64,000 bases of DNA from Nothopassalora personata (lineage: Eukaryota; Ascomycota; Dothideomycetes; Mycosphaerellales; Mycosphaerellaceae): NCBI GenBank assembly GCA_033816765.1, contig CM066292.1, positions 2,604,001-2,668,000 of the forward strand, read 5' to 3'. Below, in pieces: positions 10,007-21,532 of the stretch (position 1 is its first letter; each line of letters begins with the position of its first letter). Position numbers and translations under genes: made by a program. Under the pieces are notes generated by a model. It saw only the letters and a program-made list of their open reading frames with translations, did no database searches and was not told the DNA's origin.

Positions 10007-12919
10007 ATGGCTCTCGATACAACGAGCGGCTACTCGGCCGCTGCAGCCCACGATGATGTGGCGCTCCCCATCTTCGACGTGCAGAAAGTGCAGATGCGAT
10101 TCGACATATCGGCCGACTTCGTGGCAGCCCAAGTTGCGAACAATGTGCTTGTGCTTGCCTTGTCTACCGGCCGCCTACTCCGTTTCGACCTGGACAACCC
10201 GGAAGATATTGACGACATCGATCTGCCCAAGCGACCAGCAGAAATCGGCGTCATCCGCAAGCTGTTCCTCGATCCCTCCGCATCCCACCTGATCATCTCC
10301 ACGACTCTCGGCGAGAACTACTACCTGCATACACAGTCGCGGCAACCAAAAGCACTGGCTAGGCTGAAGGGCGTACAGGTGGAGAGTGTAGCATGGAATG
10401 CCTCACAACCGACTGCTTCCACGAGGGACATCTTGGTGGGAAGCACGGATGGGAACGTGTACGAGGCATACATCGAACCAGAGCACACATACAGGAGCAT
10501 AGAGAAATACGTGCGGAATGTCTATAATCCTCAGGATGGTCCTATCATCGGCCTCTACACCGACCTGCTGTCTACACGGCCTGAAGTAAGGCGAGTCTTG
10601 ATCGCTACACGGCACAAGCTGCATCACTTTGTGGGTAGATCAGGAGGACGTGGCAATGAGTCTTCGATATACGCAAAGCTGTTGGATAGCGAGGAGCCGA
10701 CCGTGCATGAGATCGATAGAAGCGCAAATGCGACCTACTCTTGCTTGGCAACGTCCCCAGATCCTCCCGACACGCCACCATCAGTACTCGACGGACAGAG
10801 TGCAGAGCGTGCATATGCGTGGCTGTGCGCTGAAGGCATCTATCACGGAAGTTTGTTGACATCGTCTCCCGATCTGGCAACGTTGGGCAAGCAGGTCTTC
10901 AAAGAGTCCAAGATGTTCCAGCACTCCAAGCTCCCGCCAATACAGTCTACGAATGGACGACATCGAGCAGCGCAGCCACCTATCACTGCAACCATTCTGA
11001 CCCAGTTCCACATCCTGGCTTTGGTGAACGGACGGATCACTGGCATTAATCGTCTGGATGAGACTGTGGTGTACAATCAGCAGATCCTCGAAAGTGGACA
11101 GCCGAACCTTGGCCTGTTCGCTGACCACCAGAAAAACACATACTGGTTGTTCACGCCACAGGAGATCTTTGAGATAGTAGTGACGGATGAAGCAAGGCAT
11201 GTGTGGAAGATCATGTTGCAGCAAGGCCAATATGAGGCAGCCCACCTGTACGCCAAAACTGCGGAGCAGAAGGACGCTGTTGCATCAATGACAGGTGATC
11301 ATCTTATCTCTCAAGGGAAGTTCGCAGAAGCTGCCATCATACTGGGCAAGAGCACCAAAGCTTTTGAGGATGTTGCGCTCAGCTTTATCGACAAGGGTGA
11401 GCATGATGCGCTACGAAAATATTTACAAATCAAGCTGTCGACACTGAAGAGAAGTGCAACTATGCAGCGCATCATGCTTGCTAGCTGGATGATCGAGCTG
11501 TACATGGCAAAGCTGAATCAGCTTGACGATACCATCTCGACTAGAGCTGAGCTGGCAGCAGACGGCACAGCGACGTCCGCAGATACGCAGAAACAGCTTC
11601 CTATCATTCGCAAAGAGTATCAGGACTTTGCCTCCAAGTACAAGTCGGACCTTGACCGGAAGACCACTTACGAGATTATCAGCGCACATGGACGAGAAGA
11701 GGAGTTGCTCTATTTCGCGAACCTCGTCGAAGACTACAACTACGTGCTCTCATACTGGGTCAACCGTGAGAGATGGCAGGAAGCGATGACAGTCCTCAAG
11801 AAACAGTCAGATCCGGAGATGTTCTATCGATACAGCACTGTGATGATGGCACATCTCGCGTCTGAGCTTGTCGATGTGTTGATGCGGCAGACTGGCTTGG
11901 ATGTGAAGAAGATCATACCAGCACTTTTGAATTACAACAAAGTACTAGGCGAAGGAACCTCGATCAACAGCAACCAGGCCATCCGATATCTGCTGTTCTG
12001 CATCAATCACTCGCACTCAACGGAGCCCGCTGTGCACAACACACTCATCTCAATGTATGCTGCCCATCCGACCAAAGACGAGAGCGCACTACTGAGCTAT
12101 CTGCAAACCCAAGCGGACAATCGCGATCAGTTCTACGACGCTGACTTTGCGCTTCGTCTTTGCATCGCGCATAAGCGTGTTCAGTCTGCTGTCCACGTCT
12201 ACACCACAATGGAGCAGCACGCAGCCGCAGTCGACCTCGCCCTGAAGTATGACGAAGTCGAGCTTGCAGCGGAAGTGGCAGACCGTCCTGGAATCCAAGA
12301 TCCGTTGCGCAAGAAGCTCTGGCTCAAGGTCGCGAAGAAGGTCATTGGCCAGAACAAGGGCATCAAGTCTGCCATTGAGTTCTTGAAGCGGTGCGATCTG
12401 CTCAGGATCGAGGATCTGATACCTTTCTTCCCTGACTTCATCGTGATCGATGACTTCAAAGAGGAGATCTGCGCCGCTCTCGAAGAGTACAGTAGGCACA
12501 TCGACGAGCTGAAGCGCGAGATGGATGAGTCAGCTTCCACAGCACAGCATATCAAAGACGACATCAAGTCTCTGGATCAGCGGTATGCCATCGTTGAGCC
12601 CGGTGAGAGATGCTGGAAGTGCAGGCTTCCCTTACTGATGAGACAATTCTTCGTCTTTCCTTGTCAGCATGCCTTTCATGCAGACTGCCTTGGTGAGATG
12701 GTCATGAACATGGCCGGCATGGGCAAAGGCAAGAGGATCCGAGAGCTGCAGAAAGAAATCGGACGTGGTGTTGCGCTTGGCAAGAGAAGGGAAGGCATGG
12801 TAAAGGAGCTCGACGGCCTCGTAGCAGGTGCTTGTGTACTGTGCAGTGAGATGGCTGTCAAGCAGATTGATGAGCCCTTCATCACCGCTGCTGATAACAA
12901 ACAAGAGTGGGCCATATGA
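10007..12919 (+). CDS. VPS18: Vps18/Pep3, core subunit of HOPS and CORVET
   Basis: The 970-residue single-exon protein matches Vps18 (Pep3, deep orange), a shared subunit of the CORVET and HOPS tethering complexes that drive endosome and vacuole fusion. The N-terminal half is beta-propeller-like (for example RDILVGSTDGNVYEAYI). The middle and C-terminal half is an alpha-solenoid with clathrin-heavy-chain-like repeats. A short coiled coil lies near residues 815-850 (EEYSRHIDELKREMDES). At about residue 865 a C-terminal RING begins: CWKCRLPLL, then PCQHAFHADCL and finally CVLCSEM, giving the expected Cys/His ligands. Family length is similar (about 920-1000 aa). Upstream in-frame extension is not open, which supports the start at 10007. 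Confidence 0.93.
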   Translation: MALDTTSGYSAAAAHDDVALPIFDVQKVQMRFDISADFVAAQVANNVLVLALSTGRLLRFDLDNPEDIDDIDLPKRPAEIGVIRKLFLDPSASHLIISTTLGENYYLHTQSRQPKALARLKGVQVESVAWNASQPTASTRDILVGSTDGNVYEAYIEPEHTYRSIEKYVRNVYNPQDGPIIGLYTDLLSTRPEVRRVLIATRHKLHHFVGRSGGRGNESSIYAKLLDSEEPTVHEIDRSANATYSCLATSPDPPDTPPSVLDGQSAERAYAWLCAEGIYHGSLLTSSPDLATLGKQVFKESKMFQHSKLPPIQSTNGRHRAAQPPITATILTQFHILALVNGRITGINRLDETVVYNQQILESGQPNLGLFADHQKNTYWLFTPQEIFEIVVTDEARHVWKIMLQQGQYEAAHLYAKTAEQKDAVASMTGDHLISQGKFAEAAIILGKSTKAFEDVALSFIDKGEHDALRKYLQIKLSTLKRSATMQRIMLASWMIELYMAKLNQLDDTISTRAELAADGTATSADTQKQLPIIRKEYQDFASKYKSDLDRKTTYEIISAHGREEELLYFANLVEDYNYVLSYWVNRERWQEAMTVLKKQSDPEMFYRYSTVMMAHLASELVDVLMRQTGLDVKKIIPALLNYNKVLGEGTSINSNQAIRYLLFCINHSHSTEPAVHNTLISMYAAHPTKDESALLSYLQTQADNRDQFYDADFALRLCIAHKRVQSAVHVYTTMEQHAAAVDLALKYDEVELAAEVADRPGIQDPLRKKLWLKVAKKVIGQNKGIKSAIEFLKRCDLLRIEDLIPFFPDFIVIDDFKEEICAALEEYSRHIDELKREMDESASTAQHIKDDIKSLDQRYAIVEPGERCWKCRLPLLMRQFFVFPCQHAFHADCLGEMVMNMAGMGKGKRIRELQKEIGRGVALGKRREGMVKELDGLVAGACVLCSEMAVKQIDEPFITAADNKQEWAI

Positions 12920-13257
12920 AGCGCACATACTGCACGCGCCCAGCTCCTTGTTGGATCTGCGAGGCCCAGGACTACCCTCTCTACCGCGGTCGCACATTGA
13001 CACGGCTAGTGACAGCCAATGACATGTCGCTCATAATGCACGACAGGGCAGCATTCCTACATGCAGCCGTAGGCTTGGCATAGACCTCAGCAAGTAATCC
13101 GATGAGCCAGCGCTGTGAAGGAATGCTGGAGTAGCATAATGCCCGTAGCCATGCCTTGGTGCTCTATCTTTGTGCGACGACAGCAGATTAATGTATAGCA
13201 TGCACCTTCTCCAGAGGGCAATGCTGACCTTATTTTCGCTTCGCGACCACGACAATC
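12920..13257. other. Intergenic, VPS18 3' side
   Basis: 338 bp between VPS18 and the next, doubtful gene. Nothing recognisable was seen apart from presumed 3' UTR and promoter sequence. Confidence 0.35.
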
Positions 13258-14203
13258 ATGCAGTTCGCTTGCCTGATTCGCAGCATTGCATTGCTTGTAG
13301 ACTGGGCCATAGCATGGGCATACAATGCTTCAACAGGAAGAGGACATGGCCCATCACCAAACGCCTGCTCAAGCTCAGATGTCAGCCACAACGACTCGAG
13401 CTCGCAGAACTTTCAAATCATTGACGCCCATGGAGCTAATACCAGCCTAGAAGGACCTATCCAGTGGCAATGGCATATCAACACGACCGAAGTTGTAGTG
13501 AGCGACGCCGAGCACGCCATGGCCAACTCACGCATTCTCAACACGACAGACTCCTTCAGCTGGCCAGACGTTCATAGGCCGGCAGATACTCTCCATGAAA
13601 AGCTGGTACAGTACTAGCATGGTTCAAACATCTTGCCCGCGCGGCGATACTTCAACGCATCCAGCTATTGCGGTACGGTCGTGGAGGGTTCGTTTCCGGT
13701 CAATGCCTGGAATGCAAGCTCATCTCTATGCCAGCTGCCTTTACGTTGCAGCACTGCAAGGATACACGAGTGGCTGAACAAGTCGGGCAGGGATGAGCAG
13801 GGGTATCTTGGTGGGAATTCGATCCAGCGAGACTTGAAGGGTGCGAGGTTTAATTGGGGTGTGGAGGAGTACGCTCAACTACGTGTGCCCACAGTTTATG
13901 CAAAATTGCTGATCCGAATCACAGACATTGCTGCGCCAGCTGATGAAATCGTGAGGAATGGTACTGCCTTTTTACTACAGGGCTACTCCTGCCTATGATC
14001 GAACCAACTCCACGGCTTACGATGAGGAAAGATCAATGTTACATATGATCAATATCGACTTCGGGACCGAGCTCGATGTGCGATGTCAACGAATTGATTC
14101 ATCGCCACTGCAGAACGATGAGATTGTGGGAGCCGTAGTGCCCAGCAGTGCTAGCAATCCAAGACCAACATGTCCCTCACCAGCTCGATCACTACAGCAG
14201 TAG
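13258..14203 (+). CDS. Possible secreted protein, structure unresolved
   Basis: A frame starting at 13258 has a hydrophobic N-terminus (CLIRSIALLVDWAIAWA) that could be a signal peptide, then several N-glycosylation sequons (NAS, NTS, NTT, NTT). It stops at 13615-13617. The same frame resumes and stays open to 13998 with cysteines, more sequons and a folded-looking segment (GARFNWGVEEYAQLRVPTVY). A 54-bp intron at 13608-13661 (donor GTACTA, acceptor CCAG) would join the two parts in phase, and 54 bp is a common intron size in this window. After 13958 the protein-like character moves to another frame, up to 14203. That needs a further intron or a frameshift, and I could not resolve it. I do not recognise the family; it may be a lineage-specific secreted protein or a decaying gene. 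Confidence 0.35.
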
Positions 14204-14246
14204 TCTCCTACCTCCTATAGAGCGCCACACCAAATTCATCGCCCTA

Positions 14247-14906
14247 TCACTTCCCAACCCTCTTCGCATCCCCCTCCTTGCTCCAGAACCGCCCTGTCTT
14301 ACTGCCCTGCTCTCCCTCCTCCTTCTTTCCCTGCCCACCTTCCTCTCCACCTTCCTTCCCCTCCCCCTCCTTCTTCTGAGCATCGCCCCATGCCCTCCGC
14401 CCTGCAAACGGCTTCCCCATATCTTCCAGATCATCTTCCCGCGGCAGCTCCTTCGCGTCTGGCACCATCTCAAACTTTTCATCAGCATCTGCAGCATCAA
14501 CAACCACGCCCTCCTCCTCGAGCTCAGTGTCTTTGCTACAGTGGATCATGTCGTAGTCTGCCTCGTCGGAAGGATCGCGAGTGTGACCTTTGGTCTGCTC
14601 TTTGGGCTTTTGCGCCTTTGCTGTTTTGGCCGAGAAGGATGTCTTGGTGGGCCGGGACGCCTTGGGGAGCAAAGGGAAGTCGTCAGGAGCAGCTGTGAAG
14701 GGAGGTGGTGATGCGGTTTCGGCCTTTGGTGGCGATTCGGCTGATGGAGGGCTCTCGGCCGGTGCGCTGGGTGGTGAGTCGGTCATGTCGTCGTTGCTGA
14801 GGTCGTTGTCGTTGGGAGAGGTATCGTATTTGTTGGTCTTGCCGCTATTGTGGTTGGACGTCTTCTTGGAGTAGTGGGTAGGGTTGTTTTTCTTGCCTTT
14901 GGACAT
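14247..14906 (-). CDS. Hydrophilic disordered protein, 219 aa
   Basis: This single-exon frame is dominated by Lys, Glu, Ser, Pro and Gly. It starts MSKGKKNNPTHYSKKTSNHN, passes through Pro/Ser repeats (SPPSAPAESPPSAESPPKAE) and an acidic middle, and ends in a Lys/Glu/Gly-rich tail near residues 175-210. No domain, membrane segment or signal peptide is visible, and no function can be assigned. The DNA of the tail is GGA/GAA-rich and near-repetitive. Low complexity alone can keep a frame open, so the call is moderate. The overlapping plus-strand frames are Leu/Pro/Ser-rich shadows. Confidence 0.55.
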   Translation of the reverse strand: MSKGKKNNPTHYSKKTSNHNSGKTNKYDTSPNDNDLSNDDMTDSPPSAPAESPPSAESPPKAETASPPPFTAAPDDFPLLPKASRPTKTSFSAKTAKAQKPKEQTKGHTRDPSDEADYDMIHCSKDTELEEEGVVVDAADADEKFEMVPDAKELPREDDLEDMGKPFAGRRAWGDAQKKEGEGKEGGEEGGQGKKEEGEQGSKTGRFWSKEGDAKRVGK

Positions 14907-15239
14907 GGTATGGAGTCACGGTCTGCTAGTTGAGGGTACGCGATGCTTCATACAATTATGCTTCTTTGAGAAGGTCGAGAGTGTTTGCTGGAGCGATTTG
15001 TGGGATGCGAAGTGCTTGCTAGAAATATTGATGGCGATTGGAGAATCGTCTGTGCATGAGGCTGCGAAAACAAGAGATGTTGATGAAGTTCTTATATCAT
15101 AACAGTGGCAAGCCGGCCGTACATGGAGGGCTATAGACTACGCCGGTAGAAATGCGCCCACAAGCAATACGGGAGTAACAATTCTGCAGCTACTTCGCAG
15201 TACTGACCATCGATGCCTTTGGGCGTCCTCTCTCAACCC
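14907..15239. other. Intergenic, upstream of the disordered protein
   Basis: 333 bp between two minus-strand genes. It should hold the promoter of the 14247-14906 gene and the 3' UTR of the 15240-15809 gene. No further feature was seen. Confidence 0.35.
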
Positions 15240-15809
15240 TCAAGGCGGAACCATAAAATCCCCCATCCCATCAATCAACGTCTCCCTAACGGCCAACCAC
15301 CGTCCCTCCACAAACCTAAACTCAAAAACATTCACATACTTCCTCTGCACTCCCAATGGAAACCCCGGACCCCCCGTCGCTTGCGCATTGATAAACACCT
15401 CCGCCGTACTCCCCTTCCTCGACCACACGAACGCCTTGTGCACCACAACACTCACACTGTCAACTTCGATCCGATGATCGGGATATTTGTTCTGGAGCCA
15501 ATTGAAAACTCCCAGGAGGTGGAATTTTGATAGGGGACGGGAAGCTTTCGGGGCGGCGTCGCGGTTGGTTTCGATTGTGTCTGCTACATGAGGCCAGGGG
15601 TGGCATTCGGGGTTGAAGTTGCGGGTGTTGATTGCGGTTATGATATCGCGGCTGAGGGACTCGAGGTAGGGGGCGACTTCTTTTTCCGAGGCGATGGTTG
15701 GGTCGAGTTCAAGCTCTTTGTCTGGTGTGGTTTCAGGTTTGATTTCTGGTTTGGTGATGCCTGGGACCGGCTCTGGCGGTGCCATAGTGGTTTCGTGGTT
15801 GACTGCCAT
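15240..15809 (-). CDS. NTF2-like (SnoaL-like) protein, 189 aa
   Basis: The first 45 residues are Pro/Glu/Thr-rich and probably disordered. A second ATG at residue 9 is an alternative start. From about residue 50 the layout is that of an NTF2-like cone fold: an N-terminal helix (YLESLSRDIITAINTRNF), a helix before LLGVFNWLQNKYPDH, then beta-strands with the typical ending KYVNVFEFRFVEGRWLAVRE. Members include polyketide cyclases and dehydratase-like enzymes as well as non-catalytic binding domains, so no reaction can be named. No signal peptide is seen and no metabolic neighbours occur, so a stand-alone cytosolic role is most likely. The assignment rests on fold pattern only. Confidence 0.6.
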   Translation of the reverse strand: MAVNHETTMAPPEPVPGITKPEIKPETTPDKELELDPTIASEKEVAPYLESLSRDIITAINTRNFNPECHPWPHVADTIETNRDAAPKASRPLSKFHLLGVFNWLQNKYPDHRIEVDSVSVVVHKAFVWSRKGSTAEVFINAQATGGPGFPLGVQRKYVNVFEFRFVEGRWLAVRETLIDGMGDFMVPP

Positions 15810-17240
15810 GTTTGTTTCAGGCTTGCTGCTGTTTGCTGTTCTCGTGACGGCAGTCCTGATTCGAGCTTGCTCCGTTTCCAGCTATGCAGACTGAATTCTT
15901 CTGGAATGGCTGCGAAGTAGTGACGAGCGAAGGCGATGCGCAATCGCGGATGTAACTGCCCTTCTGCTTAGAGATTAGCAGGAATCGAGCTAGGATCTGA
16001 TGCTATCAGGCATCGATTGTTGTTAAGTTACATAATGTTATCAATCGAGAATGCGTCGAATGAGAGCCTATGAATTTGTGCCTAAGTGCCATATAGACTT
16101 CGAGCCGCCACAGAGTGTCGGGCGATGTCTGGTCAACGAAGGCCTATAAGACTCAAAGAATCAATAGAGTTCGGATTTAGCGACGCGTGCCGCGATAGCC
16201 ACGATCGGTGCCGAAGGCAGATGCTAGCCTCCGAGGCGGATTGAGGGTCAGTCCAGCAGATTTTCCCGGGCAACGGCATATCACTGCGTTGTGCGAGCCG
16301 GCATCTGGCTATTACGCGTTGTCGACTGGTCTTGCCAGTCTGAACAAGCAGGACTTCGACGAATGAATGGCGGCGGGGACTGTGCGCTTGGGCAGAGACG
16401 TTGCATTGTGGCCAAAATGTCAGCCATTGGCTGGGAAGGCTGCGAGTGCGGTCGCAAACGAGGGCACTTCACGCTCCTCCGTGAACGTCGTTTGGTTTTT
16501 CGTAGAGACCTGAGGTGTCAATTGAGGGCAGTGAAAAAAGTGCAGATGCGGGAGTATGCCCATTCTTATGCATGATGGAGCCCTACCAGCCCTGCTCTCA
16601 CGTGGTCTCAAAGCACAGTGCATAGTCTAGCTCGGCACAACGCAACGTTGATTTCGCACTGAAGGAGACATCCGGTGGCATGTGTCGAGCTGCAGAACAG
16701 AGAGCGCCAGAGGGAACTCTGCCGACGCCAGGTACGGCACATTCACTCTCCACGCTGAACAGGCTATGGCAGAATTGACGCCGACGAGGTGCAGAAGTAT
16801 CGCGCTCGGGAGGCTCTGAACAGATAGCTGGAATCTGCGCGAAGAACAGCTGTGTTCAATGTTGCCAGCAACGGTGTCGACGGCGCAAACTGAGGCAGGA
16901 GTGATGGGTGAAGCGAGAGACCAGATCAATTCTGTACAAGTGACAGAAGGAGCGACACGTACCCTTGTTCTCTGCCGAGTCGTTCGATTGCCCAGAAGCG
17001 CGATCGCATGGTCGATTGTCAATATCTCACCACCGGGTCCTTCACGCACACATCTCTTTCGCTATGCTGTTTTGCGGAAGCCCGAGCGCACGCGCATTTC
17101 GCGCATGCGCTCTGCAGAAAGAGCCCACAGCCTCTCTGCCGTATATCTCGGCGCACTGGCTGACCAGCTGTCGGTCCGAAGGTTCTGCTCGTATATTGTG
17201 GTTGTCTTGTGGTCCTCGCTCGTAGTTCAGTGCTGGTGTT
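15810..17240. other. Long intergenic region without a recognised gene
   Basis: About 1.4 kb. Several frames of 60-170 codons occur on both strands but all have skewed, Arg/Ser/Ala-rich compositions and no motif. The 5' part should include the promoter of the NTF2-like gene; the 3' part is the tail of the DUF2423 gene. No repeat or RNA gene was recognised. Confidence 0.4.
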
Positions 17241-17657
17241 TCATCGCTTGCTGCCACTCCTCTTCTTCATCGGATGCGAGGGAAATGAGACCTGATTGCG
17301 AGGCTTGCGGTGACTGCTTCTCTCTCGTCGCTGCTTCCTGGCGTCCTGCAGACGCTTGACCTCACGCTGGCTCTTCTTTGGCTTATTCGCTTCGTCCATA
17401 TCGACATCGTGGGTGGCCTTGGTCTTCGCCGGACCGTCTACAGCTACGGACGTACAGATCAGCAACATGGCAGCATCAAGTCATAGCAGGCACGACGCAC
17501 TCTCTTCGACTTCCATATGTTCCTTGGGCTGCTTGGCAAGCTCGAGCAGCTTTGCATTTTGGCGCTCGATTCTCGCAGTCTCGACAGGACCGAAGACCTT
17601 CTTCTTCAACACGGCATTGTTCTTCTTCAGCCTGCTTGACCTCGAGCTCTTCGCCAT
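17241..17657 (-). CDS. DUF2423 small basic protein (yeast YBL028C-like)
   Basis: Two exons on the minus strand, 17501-17657 and 17241-17443, encode 119 residues. The 57-bp intron (donor GTGCGT, acceptor CGTAG) joins EVEE to TVDGPAKTK in phase. The start at 17657 gives the family N-terminus MAKSSRSSRLKKNNAVLKKK followed by VFGPVETARIERQNAKLLEL. This is the DUF2423 pattern, together with the basic C-terminal element RKPRNQVSFPSHPMKKR. The yeast member is nucleolar and linked to pre-60S ribosomes, so a ribosome-biogenesis role is plausible here but is inference. An upstream ATG at 17717 would add 20 residues that do not match the family. The gene is divergent from the SUMO ligase gene, 632 bp away. 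Confidence 0.85.
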
Positions 17658-18289
17658 CGTGAACCTGCTCTGTGGCTGACGCGACGAAAACGAAAATGCA
17701 ACCGTCGTGAACAACAATTATTACTTGTTCACGCCATCTTAGGGTCGGTCCAGCGCTAGTGCAGGCCCGAGCCCGGAAAGATCAGATCGCGTGACGAGCG
17801 CGGACCGGCGTGCGGGAATCCTTGGCTAGTTCTAAGCGTTTGACTTCGTGCTTCCAAAGGGACGACCGCCAGCGAGGTCCAGTCCCTCAGCGCTGCTGAT
17901 ATTCTCGTGAATAGCTGCACACGCTCGCCCGCTCGCCCGCTCGCCCGCCCGTGCCGTGCTTCGTGGTACTACGCGTTGGCTCGTTGCATTCACACATGAC
18001 GAGCAGGCAGCAGATGCAGAAGTTGCCCGTCCATTGAAAGGCCGCACCTTCCGCAAAAATGCACTTTGAGCCTCACTTCTTGCCTCTTTCTTTGACCACG
18101 CCACCACCGCCCCAGGGCGCACTGTATCACCGTCCACGAGAGCTCCGCCAGCTGTCCGCAACCATAGTCACCTCGACATAGCGACGCCAAACCGTACCGT
18201 TGTGTCGGCCGTAACTACCCAAGTAGGAGCCACTGCGCAGTGAGGTCAGTCGCGACGGCGAGCACAGCAGGCGCGGCGAGGCGCGAGAG
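17658..18289. promoter_or_regulatory. Divergent upstream region, DUF2423 / SUMO ligase
   Basis: This 632-bp spacer lies between two divergent starts and is GC-rich. It contains the short tandem array listed separately at 17923-17946. No TATA box was seen. A frame of 109 codons on the minus strand is Ala/Arg/Ser-rich and is judged non-coding. Confidence 0.45.
17923..17946. repeat. Three perfect copies of GCTCGCCC
   Basis: Three uninterrupted copies of the octamer GCTCGCCC, followed by a partial GCCC. It lies in the spacer between the DUF2423 and SUMO ligase genes and is probably a simple microsatellite. Confidence 0.85.
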
Positions 18290-20543
18290 ATGGCATCGGC
18301 GGGATACACGCTACAGCAGCAGAAGGGATCGGTCGAGACTCGCATCAAGCTGCTGGTCAACAACGATCTGAAGGAGATATGCAAGGCGTACAACTACCAG
18401 GTCTCAGGCACAAAGGCAGTTCTGCAGAAGCGATGCATAGAAAGTGAGGTCGACGCCGGCAGGCAGAAAGCCTGCCCCAATCGTAGCTGAGGACCGACTT
18501 GCTGACACAATGCGACAGTTCTCAGTGACATCGTGAATCGTGGTGATGATAACGCTTTCAAGGACCTCAACTACCGAGTCGCCAACCACGGGAAAAGTCC
18601 CCCGCAGCCGAACGGCACCTCTGTCGCCGCTTCCAGCAACTACGCAACACCCAACGGATACCATACCAACAATCAAATGGCGCCTGGCAGACCGCCGGCA
18701 GCGCAGAACCGCTTTCCTACGGGTGGCAGGTGTAAGTCGTGCTTCATTTTGATATGGAGGTCTGGTTTAATTAATATCAGCCGTAGATTTCAAGTCAAGT
18801 CCATTCTACGACGTGCAGGAGACGATCGTTGGCTACACAGAGCTTCACGGTAATCACGCTTCCATTTCCCCTGTTTTGAGGCACACTTACGATACTGATG
18901 CAGTTGGGCCAGAAATGCCTCAGAACCGCCACACCGTGAAACAAGACCTTCGACTCACCTCCGACCAGGTCTCCCGCCTGAAGGCAGATCCCAGCCTGAA
19001 GATTATGCTCTACTGCGGCTTGAGCTCTGGCATGAATCAATGGACCGCTGTTGATGTCGCCTTCCCAAATCAGCTGGAAGTTAAGATCAACGATGATGAT
19101 GTGAAGGCTAACTTCAAGGGCCTCAAAAACAAACCAGGATCCACCAAGCCGGCCGACATCACTGACAAGGTGCGAAAGAACGCTGGGTACCTGAATCGAC
19201 TCGCCATCACCTACGCATTGACCACGAAGAGATATGCCTTTGTCATCCACCTGGTCAAATACATCAGCGCCGACATCCTCACCGAGCGCATCAAGAAAGG
19301 TGGACACGGTGGCGGCGTCATTTCGAAGCAGAGAGTTCTCCAGGAGATGCAGAAAGCCAACGAGGATGACGATATTGTGGCGACCTCGGTAACAATGACT
19401 CTGAAGGACCCAATCTCAGCCCTTCGCATAGAGACACCAGTGCGGTCGACAGTGTGCTCCCACAATCAGTGTTTCGAAGCGAAGTGGTTCCTGCAGCTTC
19501 AAGATCAAGCGCCACAGTGGAGCTGCCCAGTGTGCAGCAAGAGCGTTTCATACGAGTCGCTGTGCGTGGACAAGTACTTCGAAGAGATCTTGCAAAAGAC
19601 TCCCAGCACAATAGAAAGTATCCACCTGGAACCCAACGGAGAGTGGCAAATGATCAAGGAGGAGGAGGATGACACGAAGCACCAAGCACATTCGAGCAGG
19701 AACAACCGCGCGTCATACGACGACGACTTCGACGATGACCTGATCGAGATAGTCGAAGACCAGTCAGCACCGAAGCCGGCGTTTGGAAGTGCTGCCATGC
19801 AATACTCAACCCCATCTCTGCTGTCACCGGCAACAAACTCAACATTCCCGCTCAACACACCACCCTTGTCCTCTCGTGGCAATTCAGCAGCTCCTTCGAT
19901 GTCGTCGATGGCGCAGACCAATAAGCGCCCAGCGAGCTCAGTGATAGATCTGACGCTCAGCGACAACGAAGAGGAAGAGCAGATGCCACGATCGGGCAAG
20001 AGACAGCAGACTGGTACGAGTACGCATGATGGTAACACTGCACAATCCAGCACACCGAACTCCCTTCCCGATCCTCGCTATTCATATCCGGCCGGTCAAG
20101 GGCAAGTAACTGACGGCTATAGGCAGTCAGTCAACGCAACCAGACCGGTCAGTAATGGCAGAAGCAGCGGAAGCGGTAGCTACCACAGCGCGCAACAACA
20201 GCTCGGGAGTAGTGGTTCTGCCAGTGGGCCAGGATCGCCTTTCCGCACTGGCGTCGGCGGCAGCTCAGCATACAGCGCTCCCTCCATTTATGCCCAAAGT
20301 CACACCAACTCATCTGGGCAGTGGCGTGCGCCCTCGACTCAAGCTGCACCCACCGCGACCTCCTTCCAACCCTTCTCGCTGAGACCTCCGCAACCTTCTG
20401 CCAGTCCGGCGCAGCAATCGCCGTATCAGCCACCGGATCAATCGTTTCGACTACCGCCAGTGTCGACTATCCTGCCGAACGGGTACAACGCTGGATGGCG
20501 GAGCGACTACTATCCCGGCCAATCGAGCAGCCCACCTGGATGA
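18290..20543 (+). CDS. SIZ1: SUMO E3 ligase of the PIAS/Siz family
   Basis: Four exons (18290-18443, 18519-18731, 18787-18849, 18904-20543) give 689 residues; introns are 75, 55 and 54 bp. The N-terminal SAP-like DNA-binding helix pair is at about 12-50 (RIKLLVNNDLKEICKAYNYQ). A PINIT-type domain follows from about 123 (YFKSSPFYDV) to 300. The SP-RING lies near 315-360 (STVCSHNQCFEAKWFLQ, then WSCPVCSKSV), which recruits the SUMO-charged Ubc9. After it comes a putative SUMO-interacting motif in SVIDLTLSDNEEEEQ, an acidic patch, and a long Ser/Gly/Gln/Pro-rich disordered tail. The third intron is 54 bp with no stop, so reading through it would only insert 18 residues; the splice is inferred from GTAATC and GATGCAG. 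The protein acts in nuclear sumoylation, heterochromatin and genome maintenance in the family. Confidence 0.9.
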
Positions 20544-21532
20544 TGCAGAGGTTTTCATGAGGCGGAGCTGAGAACAGAGACTTGTTTGCTTTTGGCTGAG
20601 CCATTACGTTATATCGAAAGTTCCACAGCATGGCGTTTGGGAGCATGGAGGCAGACGGATTTAAGCACTTCAAAAGTGAGGCAAGGCGCGAAGAATGGCA
20701 TGCAGCCAGCGACGTTGCTGCTGACGATGAAATGAGATACCACGGGAACGCAGGATGATGGAATGGCTAGGCATTTTTGACCTCAGCTCTTACTGTACCT
20801 CTATGCACTTTAGAAGGGGAATGCGAAAGGTTTAGATAGTGTACTGCCCTTGAGATGTTCATCTGACAGTGTCGGAGAAATGGTCATTATCTTGCCAAGT
20901 CAATCTCCTCCACCATTGGCCACGATTGACTATACCAAGCACGTCTTCCTCCGCCACGCAGGCCAAGCCGTCGGATGTGGGAGCGACGAACTGGCAGCAG
21001 GCTTCGTGGAGAGATATTGCGAGATATATCTACAGAGCCTCGGTGCAGCTCTTTACGAAGGGTCTGCATCCATTGTCAGTTGTTGTTGGCCCCTCAGGGG
21101 CTGTGAAATACATAACATCGGGGCTCGGCAGATGGCAAACGCCGTTACTTGTGGGGAGGATTTTGTGTCAGCGATCGCGCCACAGGGTGTGCGCACAAAG
21201 AGATCAGCGCTTCTGTTTCAGCCAATCAACGTGGCCATGTGAAACGCCTGGCGGACCCTGATCTGCTTAGGCGCATGAAATCTCTCAAAGTGGTTCGATA
21301 TTTCGGCCTTGAGGTCCAGGCCAAAACACACTCCTTCAGCACTACACTCGCACTCGCTTTCAAAAGCACACCCATCGCTCTTTTGCCTGCATCCTGTACC
21401 AGCAGCTCGCTATTTTTCCGAAGAGACGAACCGCCAGCGGCAGCACCAGGATCGGCATCGGACAGGGAACGCCAGCGTAAGCTCCGGGAGCTTTCACGCC
21501 ATTGCACAGGCGACGTCGCCGAGACCACCACA
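20544..21532. promoter_or_regulatory. Intergenic region and ERG3 upstream region
   Basis: 989 bp between the SUMO ligase stop and the ERG3 start. Frames here are short and overlapping on several strands, so no gene is called. A CCAAT box lies at 21222-21226, about 310 bp before the ERG3 ATG. Pyrimidine-rich sequence (ACACTCCTTCAGCACTACAC) at about 21328-21347 may be part of the ERG3 core promoter. Confidence 0.4.
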